64,000 bases of DNA from Diphasiastrum complanatum. Taxonomy: Eukaryota > Streptophyta > Lycopodiopsida > Lycopodiales > Lycopodiaceae. A program made the translations under genes and the position numbers. Positions 1 to 14,200 of the stretch are shown in pieces. Where the stretch lies: the NCBI GenBank assembly GCA_029204225.1, contig CM055094.1, forward strand, positions 67,478,536 through 67,542,535, written 5' to 3'. The number at the start of each line of letters is the position of its first letter. Position 1 is the first letter of the stretch. The notes under the pieces were generated by a model. It ran no database searches, was not told the DNA's origin, and was given only the letters and a program-made list of their open reading frames with translations.

Positions 1-35
1 TTGTAAGTAAAGTATTTGCTATGCTTTCTTTGCAG

Positions 36-134
36 AAAAAATGGCTGCCGTTACATACATTATCAGCATCAGGTCGAACAGTTATTGTTGATGAATTACT
101 GACTCATGGTGTTGATGTTAATGCGACAGACAAG
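36..134 (+). CDS. AKRP/EMB506: Exon: first ankyrin repeat (33 codons)
   Basis: Acceptor tttgcag ends at 35 and the donor is at 135 (AAG^GTTCTT, a weak +3 to +6 match). The 99 bp encode a capping-type repeat starting K-K-W-L-P-L-H and ending [15 protein letters not shown] at 3-8 could be the donor of the previous exon, which would leave an intron of only about 33 bp. That is too short for a normal plant intron, so positions 1-35 may simply be intron. Confidence 0.85.
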
Positions 135-3100
135 GTTCTTTAAGTTGTACATTCTCTTGTTCTCATCCTTTTTTTTTGTAGCTAAAAGTCTCGATCTCCT
201 GCATTGGAATGGGTTAGACAATTTTTCTGCTTTGTGTTAGGTGATCAAATTGGCTTGTTTATGTGGGTCTGGTTTACAAGATTGGCTTGTCCATAGGGTT
301 GGAATTCAATTTTCACTTATGCTAGTAGTAGGGATGCCAGAGCATTTACTTCGATCTACGTATGCATAGCTGCTTGTCCAGAATTTACAAAGTGGTCTCA
401 CTTTAAGTTACAATCACCCTAGTTTAGCTATTGAGGATTGGATTTGGCATGAAAATATCACGTTACTAACATTATGTAGTGAAAGTAATCTCAAGCATCT
501 TCTTGAATATTAGATGGTCGTATATGACTTGGGTGCTGAAATATGTAAAAGAACATGCTTTGAGGTTTATAAATTTTACTCTTGATCATCTTTTATTATA
601 TAGTGAGTCATGAGATGATTCATAAAGAATTGCTACGAAGAGGATCTGGATTCAACTCTTGCACCACCTACTCTTGGGCATCGATGCATGAGCGTGAATT
701 TTTTTGACAAATCCCATAAAGAAATATCAAGGAAAAGCAGAAAAATTCAAGGAAAAGGAAAAAGTTCTTATTTTGTGTTCCCGAAATTCCAGAATGTGTT
801 TCGGAACAACCCATGCAATTATAACATCTATGTAGATCCATCTAGATGTTAGTAAGACATACCTAACACCTATGTCTAATTAAAGATAGGCTTTATATCC
901 TTGATATCTTTATGACTTTCAAAGAACAAGTTTAAAATTGATGTCATAAATCTAATATGTTGATTGCGTTTTTATACATATTACTATGATTTGTACTTCA
1001 TATTATAAAACCTGAGTAGATAAATCAAAACCTAATATGTAAATAGTTGCTATACAAATGTAGATGCTCAGCTATAATTTACAATCCATTGTTGCATCCG
1101 GAACGCGTTTCGGGGGGGCAGCTTTTTGGAACCCGGAAACGACGTTCTGGAACGTATTTAATTTTTTTTTGTTTTTCTTTAATATATACTAGTTATATAT
1201 CATATTAAATATGATATATATTCAAGGTTGCAGTCCGCGTTCCGGAACGCGATCCGAGATTTCCCATTAGGGTTTCCCGGAACGCAATTTTTTTTTTTTT
1301 TTTTGTATAGTTGCCAATATGGGTATCATGTGAAAGGATATCAAAAAAGCAATTGTTATGCAGATCTGTTGCTTGGTTTCAGATGGCTGCAGGCTATATT
1401 GATTAGAAATCTGGACATCAGTAGATGGTGTAAGAAAACTGGCTGCATTTTCATATGGTTTCAGAAATTTGGACATCAGTAGATGGTTTCAGCTATTCCA
1501 AAAGAAGTATACAATTCCCGCCAGTCTAAGGAAGGCTCCTTCTAACTCTTTCTATCATTTTCTAACAGAACGGAATGAGTAGATCTGCAAACCATTGGCA
1601 TCAGAACACCATTCAAAACTGATTTCTAATATCTATTGGAAAAGCATGTCCACCATTCAATTACGGTTTAGTTAGTATTAAACTCAAAAAAAAAAAAAAA
1701 ATTGGCCATTACTCCTTTTTCCACAAAAAAAAGGAATTTTTTTTTTGCGATCCGGATTGCGGATCGCTGACGTTCCGGATCGCACGATCTGAAACGTTTT
1801 CGCAGCGGATCGCGATCCGCTGCAACTCGGTATATATTATATATATACATTGTGTACATAATGGCTGGTTTAATGCCATTAAATTGAGATAGCTAGGCCC
1901 CAATTCTCAATTTATCAAGGTTTCTGTTCACAATGAAATAATCAAAAGTAGAATTTCTGCATGTAATGTTAATCAACACCGAAGTATATTAAATATTTCT
2001 ACACATTTGATTGTATCACTTTGAGTATATTTTATCTATATGATTGTATCATAGATGCATGAATCGTTTCGGAACGCGATCCGGAACGCTTTTTTTTTTG
2101 TTTGGGCAATATGGGTGTCAGATTGTAGGAAAATTTATGGGGGATCTGATGGTGATTGTTCAAAAAAAAAATTTAAATGCTACATAGACCCTATGAATCT
2201 AGCACAAAGGTTCACGATACCTTGACTTGTCCAATCTTGGCCTTGCCAATTGATTTCTTCTCCATATGAGGCTAAACCCTAAACCCTTGTATTTGGCAAG
2301 AACTGAACCACATACTTTTACATCATGTCCATCCAAATTTCAAAAATTTATTCTTATAGCCATGTGGACATCATGCTTTGAAAGCCCTCTAGCAAGCTAC
2401 ACTCAACAGTGTCTAAAAAATCCGACAAGAACTGAAATGATACAAGTTTCAATTTTCTTGCTGTCCAAGCTCCAAGATATATGCTTTGAAGAAAAGACAT
2501 CTCACATGGATGCTCTGAACCAAAACATTTCACATGCATATTCTGACCTTCCAGGCTCTGTGTTTTGTAGTCTCTTTTGACACTTGCTTTTGGCTTTGCT
2601 AGTTTTTTGGTTTTCGAATGGCAACAAAATGTGTTGCAAATTTTTTTTTAACTTAAATTGTTAGACATTTTGAAACACCAACTCCAGTTAGCTAATTCAT
2701 CGATGATTGAAACTTGGAGCTATTTTCAGCCACCATATGGGTTTTTCAAGCTAAAGTTTGCCACAACATTATTTTCACCAACCTTGTCAAATGTAGCAAA
2801 ACAAAATCACACAAAAGGTGTTTTGTACAATGTTTCAAAATAGAGCATTTGAAAATCCCTAGAGCATTCTAGACTGCTTGTTTTGAATGCAACATATTGC
2901 AATGCTCTATAGAAATGGTTATTTCTATGGCACTCTACTTCAGCTGTTAATCGTTTAAAAGAGGAGGTAGGAGAGGTCACTGCCTCCCTCGAATCGATGA
3001 TGATCTAGAATTTAGAGAAAGATGAGAATACTAGGTACATTAAAGTGATTCTCATTAAATGAATAAGTCCATAACCTGGTGTATGTAAGCGGGCAATGGA

Positions 3101-3392
3101 TACCATGATCTTGGGGCTAGAAAGACCAGCTTTTGAACTTTGAAATCTCTAACTCTAGGAAAAATCAAGACCTCTCCATTGAACCCATCACTGTAAGCCT
3201 TATATACACATAGATCAAAAGAGAATCTTTAGTTTCACTGAATCATGATTTGATCAAAGAATCACCTTTCCGAAAGGTCGGAAATTGGATTTTTTTTGAC
3301 ATGGTTTTTAAAAATGAAAAAGAAAAAGAAACAAAGAAACTTGAACTGATCCTGAACTAGACTTCGTTTTTTACCTATTTTGTGCAAGGTTC

Positions 3393-3454
<62 letters not shown>

Positions 3455-3920
3455 TATTAACGTCTTTTCCATGCCAAAAGGCGTATAAGACGAATGAGTA
3501 TATGTCAAATATGTGATACAATGGGGAGCATATGAAACATGGCTGAAACAGTAAAGAAAAATAAGCTAAGTGTATTTGTTAAATCTACTAATCAGAATGC
3601 ATCTAATATATGACTGCAAACACAAACATAATGGAAATGGTAACATGATGTCATCAAGTCCGGCTGCTACCGAAGAAAGATGTGATAGGAGCTATTGCTG
3701 GAGGAGGAGGAGGTATGTGTTGTTGACGTCGTTGATGGAGTCATCTAAGAGATGTGTGATCCCTCATGGCATGAACTGTGGCTCTGGGAACCATCTGAAT
3801 CTTAGTAGTACAACGTCTCTAGTCTCTATGGCTCAAAGTGTCATTGTCGTCGTCACTATCATCTAAGGCTAGATCAGTCCGTGATCTTCTGCGAGAGAAG
3901 AAGGATGTAATCTAGAGTTG

Positions 3921-3981
<61 letters not shown>

Positions 3982-6900
3982 AAGAAAGCAAGCTTTATTA
4001 ATGTCTTTCCCATGCCAAAAGGCATATAAGACTAAGGAAATACATGTCAAGTATGTGGTAACCATGGAGCGTATAAACGCCTCCAAAAACGGTAATAAAG
4101 AAAAAAAGGAAACATCTAGTACAAGTTAAGATAACTACATAAATGATAATCTCTGTGCATGGTAGTCAAATGTGACCATGTCAAGATGCCAGGTTTGTAT
4201 TGGCGCTGTAGAAGGATGTAATGAGAGCTGTAGCATGAGGAAGTGCAGGAGCCCGCTGACGTTGCCTGTGAACAGGAGCATGTATAGTGTGTCTCTGTGT
4301 AAGAGGTCTAGTAGGGCGTGTAACTCTCGTGACCGCCTGAGGCTGGGTGATGCGTCGTCTCTGCATCCTAGGTCTGGGAATGTCGTCGCAATCGCTGTCA
4401 GTCATGTCTGCATCAGGACGTGATCTCCGGCGAGAGAAGAAGGATGTAATCTGAGACTGTGTGTCTGGGTAAGTGTGTTGAGCTGTCTGACATAGGTCCT
4501 GACGCAGGAGGGACATCTCATGTATCATAAGTGCCACACATCTAGGGTCCTCATATGAGATGAGGGACCGTAATGTAACTGGTGTCTGACGAAAAAGGCA
4601 ATGATATCGCCCTCTGATCTCATAGTAAATTGGACATGTGAAAAGGAAATGCTCCTCTGTCTCAACCATAGATAATGAACATAACTGACAAAACCGCTCC
4701 TCACGTGGGGTACCCTGGAAGCGTCCAGTCTCAATCGCCAACTGGTGTGAGGACACTCGGAACTAGCCCATAATAAATCGGAGCCCATGAGATAGTCCTG
4801 AGGTGAGATAGTGTGGCAAAACTGGAAATCCAACTGTGTGTAGCTCCAGAAAGTGTGTCCTGTAATAGTTGGGTTTGACCCCGAGCTGTCCCTGCCATGT
4901 CCGGCTCAGGTATGCTCTATAGAGAAAGCGTCTGATATACTCATGGGTGCCCGATGGAAGGTCTGTGATAGAAATCCCAAGTGTATCCAGTATCCGGGAG
5001 GCCTGAGAGTACCATGATAGTCGATGCCCCTGATCATAAAGGTCTCGCGAGGAGGCAAGTGCCATATGTGTGTATCTCTGCTCATCTGTGGGTAACGTCA
5101 TAATACGCTGAATATATAGAATAAGCTGGAAGATGGCGGATAGCTGAATGGGAGGGATCGCGAACTCTGTTAGGATAATTTGATGTGGGACAGATGGCTT
5201 CGCCCGTATCATCCGAGATAACATGAGAACCTGCAGTCGTGAAATATCGGCCCAATCCGAAGATGTAAGACCCACACACCATACCTCCGCTGCATATAGG
5301 GCTGTGGGAGTAACGAGAGTATCAGAAAGCTGACATTTACTCGGGGCATCCCGAATAAATCGTTTGAAACAGAAGCGCTCTAACTGGACAAGGGAGGCGT
5401 GACCCTTCTCAAGTCTGGCGGAGGCCGCCTGTCGCATGCCAAAGATAGGGCCTGTAAAAAGCACGCCAAGGTAAGTGTAAGAAGATACGACCTCCAAGGG
5501 TTGCCCATCAAAGATGAGTTCCTGGCGCTGCATAAAAGCTCTCAATGTGTTGAAAACCATAAGTTTGGTTTTCAATATGTTAACCCCCAATCCCCATCTA
5601 CTGCAGAAGGCATGAAGACTGTCTAGCTGTCGCTCAAAACAGAGGTTCTCCTTCTTTGCACGTTCTTGGTCATGAGGTGACAACATTGAAGGACGTTGAC
5701 CCTTTTGGGCATTGAAATGCCCATACAACCCTTTGCCTTTGGGGCCCCCTGCACCCTTCCCCTTTTGGTCACCCCGAGCTTGCCACTGACTGGTTTGACC
5801 TTCAAATTTTCTCCATTTGCCCTTGCGTCCCCAAGGTTGCTGACCACCTGTACCATCTATTGCAACAAGATCCGGGCCTCTTTTTCGATCTTCGTAATAC
5901 AAAGTCATCTGGATGGTTCCCCGCAAATCATGAGATTGCTGCTTCTGCACGAAAGGACGAATACTTTCTCGAAGTCCCTCCACAGTGAAATATTTGCATG
6001 TACATAGGAACTTCTTGAGGAATGCGTAACAAAGCCTCTCGGTACTTGTCTGCATAATCCTGCACGCTCAAGTTCCCCTGCTTCAAATAAGTCCGTTGTT
6101 GCATGGCTCTATTGTTTTCATCCATAGGCACCCAATTTTGCGTAAACATTTGCCGGAATGCCTCCCATGTGGTTGGAACTAGGTCATCCTTTTCCACCTT
6201 CCTCCACCACCTTTGTGCTGACTCTTGAAAACGATATGTGGCTTCAGCAATCATCTCAGTTCGTCGTCTATGCCACACATCTGGAATGCTTTCTCCCATT
6301 TTTGCAACCAATTCTCAACGACATCTGTAGTTCTCATAGATACTGCTCTAGTGAACTTCGAAGGTTTTAGATCCTTGATAGTAGGTAGCTTCCTCTTTTT
6401 GAAACCCCAACTCAGCTTCATGGCCCGTTGACAATGTCCTTTCTGCTTCCATAGTCGTACCATTGACTCTCTCAGGAACACTAGCCCCTTTACCTTTGAG
6501 TTGCTCCAAAATCAGCTTAAGAGTGGCTTCGATAGCATCCACCTTGGAACATACTGCATCTAATCTGTGTGAATCTTGATTGGTGTAACTTGTGGATGCC
6601 ATAGCAGAAGAATAGGTAGCTGAAACAAAGCAGTGTACAAAAAACTATGCAAAATCAAGTAACTAAAATTCTTGAAACAAAGCAAAAACAAGTTCTCAAC
6701 ACCTCAAATCACTACACAGATAGGTTACCCTGAATTCCTAGACGAACTGGATAGAGTAGACCTCCTACAGCCAAGTTCTAACTACACATAGACTCTTTTT
6801 CTCCAAAAATCAGCTAACTAGGGTTTCAAACTGACAATTGGCAAAAAACAATGGACGATCACTAAATTGGAAGGCAAAAAGCCCTACCCCCTACCAGCGA

Positions 6901-8234
6901 CCTACCCCAAGAAGCTTATTGCAACTGACAAATCTGAAAAATACTGAGTATTGAAGAAGTTACAAACAGATTCACAAATCCTATGTGGGCTGGATTTTCA
7001 CAAAAGCGAAGAGAATAATCAAGCCACGTAGTAGAAAATGCTCAAAGGCTGCCAGAAGATCAGCAATCCACCATAGGGCTTCAATTTGCTATCTTATGGG
7101 CTCCAAATCTGCCAACAGATCACCTACAATAGGGCGCTGGCTCTCCAAGAATGCACCAAACCCTAACTGAAGATGCCAAATCCCACACAAGCCTTGAAAG
7201 CAACTTCTCTGATACCAAACTGTTACACACACAAGCTCACAAACCCTAAGTAAATATACATAATTACCCATCAAATTCGTCACTTTATTAATCTCAAGCA
7301 AATGTACATAGATCATCAGCAAGCAAACATGAGAGCTCTGCTGCAAGTCTCCTCCCAACCATAGCTGCATAGGAATACGATAGGGAATGCTTGACAAGGC
7401 TCACACTATATCCCCTCAAGCACCCCTTAACCCTGACACATCCTAATGTCGGCACATGACAAACTCCATGCATAGTCGACACTTGCCACTTGGCAGTACC
7501 CTGACACATAAGCAAGCTAGTAGGTGGACAATTTGTGACACGTGTCACTCATGCATTGGACCAAGTGTCCCAATGAGCATATGACACATGTCCTGTTGAT
7601 CCGTCCAACAAGTGTCACTCATGCATTGGACCAAGTGTCCCAGTGAGCATACGACACGTGTCACGTTGACCGGTCAACCCTTCCTACGTTTTAGGAGGTC
7701 AGTCCAGCAGACTCTCATGAGACCCAGCACCCCCTTGGCCATCTTGGAATTAGTCACTATAATAGATATTTACATTGCAATTTACAATTGTCTCCACAGG
7801 CTGGTGACTTAGCCATTTACAATTTAATAATTACAATTTACAATTTACATTGGACAAGGGATTTAAAGTAAGATAGAGAGAAAAGGTGAGAGGATGTCAG
7901 CAACATACTTCAGAAGTTCAGCCTCTAAAACATTGATGTCTTTAGCTGTATGTGAGTGTAATCGTTTGATGGCCTCTTCTACCATGTTCGGGGAGAATAT
8001 ATTAAAAGTGTCTGTGGATGAGGGTGTGGAGGTGCATCAGAGATGGTGTATGATGATGTGGCATAGGTTACCCATGTGCTAAATCCGGGTTGGAGGTGCT
8101 CATGGGAGGAATTTCTTCCAAAAGGATCTCGATGATGAACTAAAGAGAAGGTACATCATCTTCTTTCCTTGGCAGATCTCATATGCAATTTCTTCTTACG
8201 AGTGGCTCTACGGTGTACACGAGATAAGTCCTTT

Positions 8235-8273
<39 letters not shown>

Positions 8274-11200
8274 AGAATTAGAATTATTATTATTAACGTC
8301 TTTTGGTACCCAAAGGTACATAAGACAAAAAAGAGAGTACAAGCGTGAAGAGCATTGTCCGCATGCGAACTTATTTACTAGTGAAAAGAAAAGAACTAGT
8401 ATATCTATCTCTCTATCTCTAAGAAAAAGTATCAAAGCTTGACCACCAACTTGTGAGGGTACAATGCAAGAGCTTAACCACCTGCTCTGCGGAGGAGATT
8501 AGCTACGAGCGAGCTGAAAGTAATGAGTGATGGTAGTAGTGGAGTGTGATGTAAGCTGGCGGGAAGCACGTGAAGACCTGGTAGCACTGGATCTAGCGGA
8601 AGTGTGTGAAACTCTCTGTGTCTTCGATCTTCGAACGGGGACATCAAAATCCTCAACTGAAATATCCTCTCTGTCTCGCTTCTGGAAGAACTGGGTAATA
8701 TGAACCTGATATCTGAGAGCGTAGGTAGAAGTGAAGCTCGTAGAGTATACATCTCTCTCAAAAGAAGACCTACACATCTGGGGTCTGGATACTCGAGGAA
8801 GGATCTCAGCGTGAGAGGAGTATCTCTGTATAAACAATGGTATCGTCGTCTGATCTCATAATATACTAGACAATGAAAGATGAAGTGAAACTCGTCCTCC
8901 ACCTCCTGAAGAGAGCAAAGCTGACATATCCTCTGCAATCTGGGAGTGTCTGTGTATCTACCTGTCTCGATAGCAAGCTGGTGAGAAGAGACTCGAAGCT
9001 GTCCCATACGGTATCTCAGACCAAAGGATAGCGGCTGTGTAAGATAAGCTGGAAGGATAGGCATGCCCGTAGCATCCAGCCATAATAGATGTGTGCCATA
9101 AAAATGTATCTTGACCCTATCCGGATTGGGATGTGACCATATAGTGCATATGTAGCTCTGGTAAATCTGCCGTCTGATGAAAGCATGGGTCCCGCTCGGA
9201 AGATCAAGTGCAGATAAACCAATGGTACGAGATGAGGTGAGAGCAACAACAACGTATTTGGAAGTATCTAGATTTGATACCCTAAGAAAGGTAATGCTTT
9301 GAAACAGAGCACCGATAACTAAGGGAGGGGAAGCAAACTCTGCTAGTATGATATCATGTGGCACTGAGGGCTTAGCCCAGATCATCTTGCTGAGCATGAG
9401 AATCTGTATACGAGTAAGATCCCTCCATGTATCACGTGATAAATCAGGGCACCAAGTCTCAGCAGAATATAAAACAACTGGGGAGACAGTAGCAAAAAAT
9501 AGTAAAGCATCTGGTAGTAGGGTCCTGCACATAGTATGTGGAACAAAATCTCTCCATATGAACAAGAGCGGTATGCCCCTTATGGAGCCTGGTGAGGGCT
9601 GCTGGTCGAAATGTGAGTAGTGGACCAGAGAAATTTGAAAAGGACTCCCAAATAGGTGTAAGAGGTCACGATCTCAACCGGCAGCCTGTCATAGTAGAAT
9701 ACCACATCTCTCATATGCTGTCTATTAGTGTTGAACACCATAATCTTAGTCTTCTTAATGTTAACCGTCAATCTCCAAAGCTGACAGAAATGATGTAAAG
9801 CAGAAAGGTGTCTCTATAAACCAGCTGCAGAGGATGAGAGAAGAACCACATCATCAACATATAAGAGAATAGGGATAATAATGTCTGCTAGAGGACGGCC
9901 CTCTCCACCTTCCTCATGAATAATTCGCTCGAGATCATCAATATATAGTGCAAAGAGAGTGGGTGATAAGGGACAACCTTGCTTCACTCCAATGGTAGAA
10001 TGTATCCGAGGGGACCAGCCACTACCATCTCTGAAGCGCGCCAAAACTCGCTCATATAAAGTAATGATCGCAGCAATAGTCTCCTCTGTAAAGCCAAGTG
10101 AAGATAACCTCTGAAAAGGAGATGTCTCGGAACAGAGTCAAAAGCTTTGCGAAAGTCCACAAAGCAACAATAAACTCTTTGTTTTCGATGTCGAGCCTCC
10201 TCAATAATGCATCTCAAAATGAAGATCTGATCTGAGGTAGAGTATCCTGGTCTAAACCCAACCTGACCCATAGCGTGTAACTACTTAGTCTCAGCAAAAG
10301 ATCCAGTAATTGTCTGTAATATAGAACCATATATCTTAGCCAGAGTGTGACCAATCATGATGGTGTGGTAGTTTTCTACACTCATGAGATCACCTGCCTT
10401 GAGGATGGGATGAAGGATAATAGTACACCATGCCGTGGGAAAACCGGAAGTAACAAATGTGTTAAAAACGTGAGCAATGTAGGGAGAGATGAGGTGTGCT
10501 ACAGGCTTTAGGAAGTCTACTTTTAAAGAGTCATAATCAGTGGCTTTATGGAGTTTGGCATGTATAATGGCGTTTTCAACCATTTGTGGAGTAAAGAGCG
10601 AGCAGTGGGCAGGTCTCGGTGAGAGTAAGGTAGGGGGAGAGTCCATGGTATAAAGTTTCGTAGCATATTCGATCCAGGATTCGATGGCTATGGGGGCCAA
10701 TGTCAAAGAGTGTCTGGTGAAGTGTTTTCAGAAGGAGGAAGGGGAATCTAAAGAGTCGATCAATTTTTGGCAAAGTGATAAAGGTACGTTATCTTCTTTG
10801 TTCTGGTGGTTCTATGGTATTCTTTTTGGCGTTGTTTGAGTAGTGCAGGGGAGTGTAATCTGGCATATGCCACATGCTTGTGAAGGGAGCGGCATTCTGC
10901 ATCATACCATCGGTTGTGGACACGTCTATGAGATGGTTTCGTCTTGGTGGGGAAAGATGAGGACGCAACAGGTAAAAGGGATGTAGAGAGAAAAGTGGCT
11001 TGTTGGTCAATTGGTGCCGTGAACGGGAAGTTAGTAAGCAGTTGGGACAAGGTAATTTGTAAGTCTTGAGTGGGTAAAAGGGACACATTTACGAGTGGAA
11101 GAGGAGCACGGGACTTGCGAAGATGAGGTTATGTGACCAAGTGAGAGGTGTAAGAGTGAGTGATCGGAAATGGTAGAGGTGTAATGGAGAAATCAGAGAT

Positions 11201-14200
11201 GTGAGGGATCAAGGCAGGTGATCCAATAAAGTAGTCAACTACACTATGTCCCCCTCCATGAGGATAACATGTATATGCTGATGAGGAAGGCCATTGTGTG
11301 AGGCCATTCAAGATGGCAAGAGCGTGTGTCTCTGCAAGAGTGAGCAACTGCTCCCCAAAAGATGTAGTTGGAGTGTATGTGTTACGACTTAGTCTAGTTC
11401 TGACATGACCTCGGCATGACCGGTCACTCAGAGGGCCTGAGGCCAAGTTGGCAAGGGTCAGTGACCGGGAAGGGCATTGCTTCCAAGTGGGAACCGATGT
11501 ATCACGAAATCCCGTGATCCGGTGAGACCGTCTGACAAGCTGTCAGAGATGCAGTCGCGTAACCGTCGGGGCCCTAGCTGTTACTGCTAGCCGGCAAGCA
11601 GTCGGGGTGACCAGTTGGTGTCATCGATAATGACGGGGCATGGGGGTGGTATCTTAGTGAGTCACTCACTATTCATAGGTCGCATGCAGTGTGTACGCCA
11701 AGTGGCCTGATCAACCACGGCAGGGGGGGGGGGGGGGGGTTTACCTCATGTATGTTGACAGGAATAGCAGGTAGTGGACTCAAGAGGGGGGGTGCCTATG
11801 GTTGGGAGGATCATTCCACACACTGGCCTCCAAAAGTTGAGCAGCTTAGAGAGTTTTGGTTGTTCACAGTATGCATCCTGTGATACCCGATCTAGTCCCA
11901 TATCCAAAGGGTGAATCCTGAGAAATTCTATACCTGCATGAAATTCCGTTTGCCTAGAGCTTGTGCGGGCGTTGAAATCTCCTGCCAATAATATGTAATC
12001 CTGCTGAGAAAAGGTAGCAATATCATTTGAGAGTGCCTGAAATGGGTCCCCACCAAATTCAGCAAACGTCGAAGTCCGTGGAGCAAAATAGCATACAATT
12101 ATATAAATGTCCTGAGGTAATCCCAATAGTGACCCAATAATGTGTAACCAGATATAGCGAGCGTATGGATCTTGTTTAACCATCTTAATAGTGGTGTCTC
12201 TGTATAAACAAGCTACTCCAGATCCTTGACAAGCTTTTCCTCTCACAAATGGGTGAAAAGCAGAATGCCAAGAGTAATCCTGTATATGTGGAAGAGGATG
12301 ATATAAGGACTCATGGGTTTCAGCCAACAACAAAATGTCACATTTGCTAATAAAATCAGCAAAGTCTCCTGCCGATGATGAAGATAAAAACCATTGCAAT
12401 TCCAGAAGCCAAGTCTCTATTACGAAAACTTTTCCATTTCTCAATAACATACCTTCCTTCACGGTGTATGTTGAATATGTCCCAGTGTGTGTCTCTACGG
12501 GAGCGACAGCCTCGGCTAACTCTTCCGCATGATCAAAAACCTGGCGCGCCTTAGGCCACACATGTTGACAATGTGGATCGTCCTGCTGAGCCTTCTTGAT
12601 CTCCTCCATGGATGAGATCACTGTCAACTATAGTAAAGCTCATCTGATGCAGTATCCTAGATAGTGCATCGGCGGCCACATTTTCCTTCCCTCTTCGGAA
12701 GCGAATTTCCAAATGAAATTCTTGCATCAGCTCAGCCCACCGAGCTTGGCGGCCTCTCAAATTTGGCTGAGTGCAAAAATACTTCAAAGTATGATGGTCA
12801 GTATACACGTAAAATTCGGCGCCATACAGGTAATGTCGTCACACCTTGAGCGCATGTATGATCGCATACAGCTCCTGCTCGTGCGTGGGATATCTCTGCT
12901 GTGCTGGCGTCAATTTCCTACTTTCAAAGGCAACAGGTCTACCCTTTTGACCTAACATTGCACCTGCAGCAATGCCACTTGCATACGTCTCTAGGTCAAA
13001 GGGCTTGTTGGGATCAACAATCTTGAGCACTGGAGCTGTGGCCACAGCCTCCTTCAAGTGGTCAAAACTATGTTGTGCTTCAGCATCCCAAACAACCACA
13101 GTGTTAAACCCCCGTAACTGGTCTGTCAAAGGAGCATCTAACCAGGAGTAGTTCCTAACGAACCGTCGGTAGAACTTACAAAAACCTTAGAAAGATTGCG
13201 ACTGACGAATATCGACAGGCCTTGGCCACTGCTTGACCACAGCCACCTTTGGCAGGTTACAGGAAGTGGTCTTGTATGCCAATGCTCATAAAACAGAGTT
13301 ATGTAAGACTCGTGTCGAGTATTTGGGTCACGTAGTGACGACATAGGGTATTTCAGTTGACCTTGCCAAGGTGGCTGTGGTCAAGCAGTGGCCAAGGCCT
13401 GTCGATATTCGTCAGTCGCAGTCTTTCTTAGGTTTTTGTAAGTTCTACCGACGGTTCGTTAGGAACTACTCCTGGTTAGATGCTCCTTTGACAGACCAGT
13501 TACGGGGGTTTAACACTGTGGTTGTTTGGGATGCTGAAGCACAACATAGTTTTGACCACTTGAAGGAGGCTGTGGCCACAGCTCCAGTGCTCAAGATTGT
13601 TGATCCCAACAAGCCCTTTGACCTAGAGACGTATGCAAGTGGCATTGCTGCAGGTGCAATGTTAGGTCAAAAGGGTAGACCTGTTGCCTTTGAAAGTAGG
13701 AAATTGACGCCAGCACAACAGAGATATCCCACGCATGAGCAGGAGCTGTATGCGATCATACATGCGCTCAAGGTGTGACGACATTACCTGTATGGCGCCG
13801 AATTTTACGTGTATACTGACCATCATACTTTGAAGTATTTTTGCACTCAGCCAAATTTGAGAGGCCGCCAAGCTCGGTGGGCTGAGCTGATGCAAGAATT
13901 TCATTTGGAAATTCGCTTCCGAAGAGGGAAGGAAAATGTGGTCGCCGATGCACTATCTAGGATACTGCATCAGATGAGCTTTACTATAGTTGACAGTGAT
14001 CTCATCCATGGAGGAAATCAAGAAGGCTCAGCAGGACGATCCACATTGTCAACGTGTGTGGCCTGAGGCGCGCCAGGTTTTTGATCATGCGGAAGAGTCA
14101 GTCGAGGCTGTCGCTCCCGTAGAGACACACACTGGGACATATTTAACATACACCGTGAAGGAAGGTATGTTATTGAGAAATGGAAAAGTTTTCGTGCCAG

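Larger units (their letters stand above)
8239..12417 (-). mobile_element. Large LINE copy with (TC)n tail (3' part of a split element)
   Basis: The minus-strand order is endonuclease (from 12417), reverse transcriptase, C-terminal CCHC domain (to 8474), 3' UTR with AATAATAATTCTAATTC, then (TC)n (plus-strand GA, 8239-8270). The endonuclease is interrupted by a solo LTR (11380-11868). The 5' remainder of the LINE lies at 15196-15848, across a filler of gypsy DNA. Multiple stops and frameshifts make it inactive, but it is the most complete LINE here and defines the family. Confidence 0.85.

Noticed and set aside
2270-2292. AAACCCTA repeats here and near 38245, as possible telomeric sequence
   Set aside because: Only two to three units each; common in plant DNA by chance or as telo-box motifs and not an interstitial telomere array.
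12422-14195. The inverted repeat as TIRs of a DNA transposon or fold-back element
   Set aside because: The arms encode gypsy RNase H and integrase in opposite directions, there is no transposase, and the flanking duplication is 484 bp, far longer than any target duplication.
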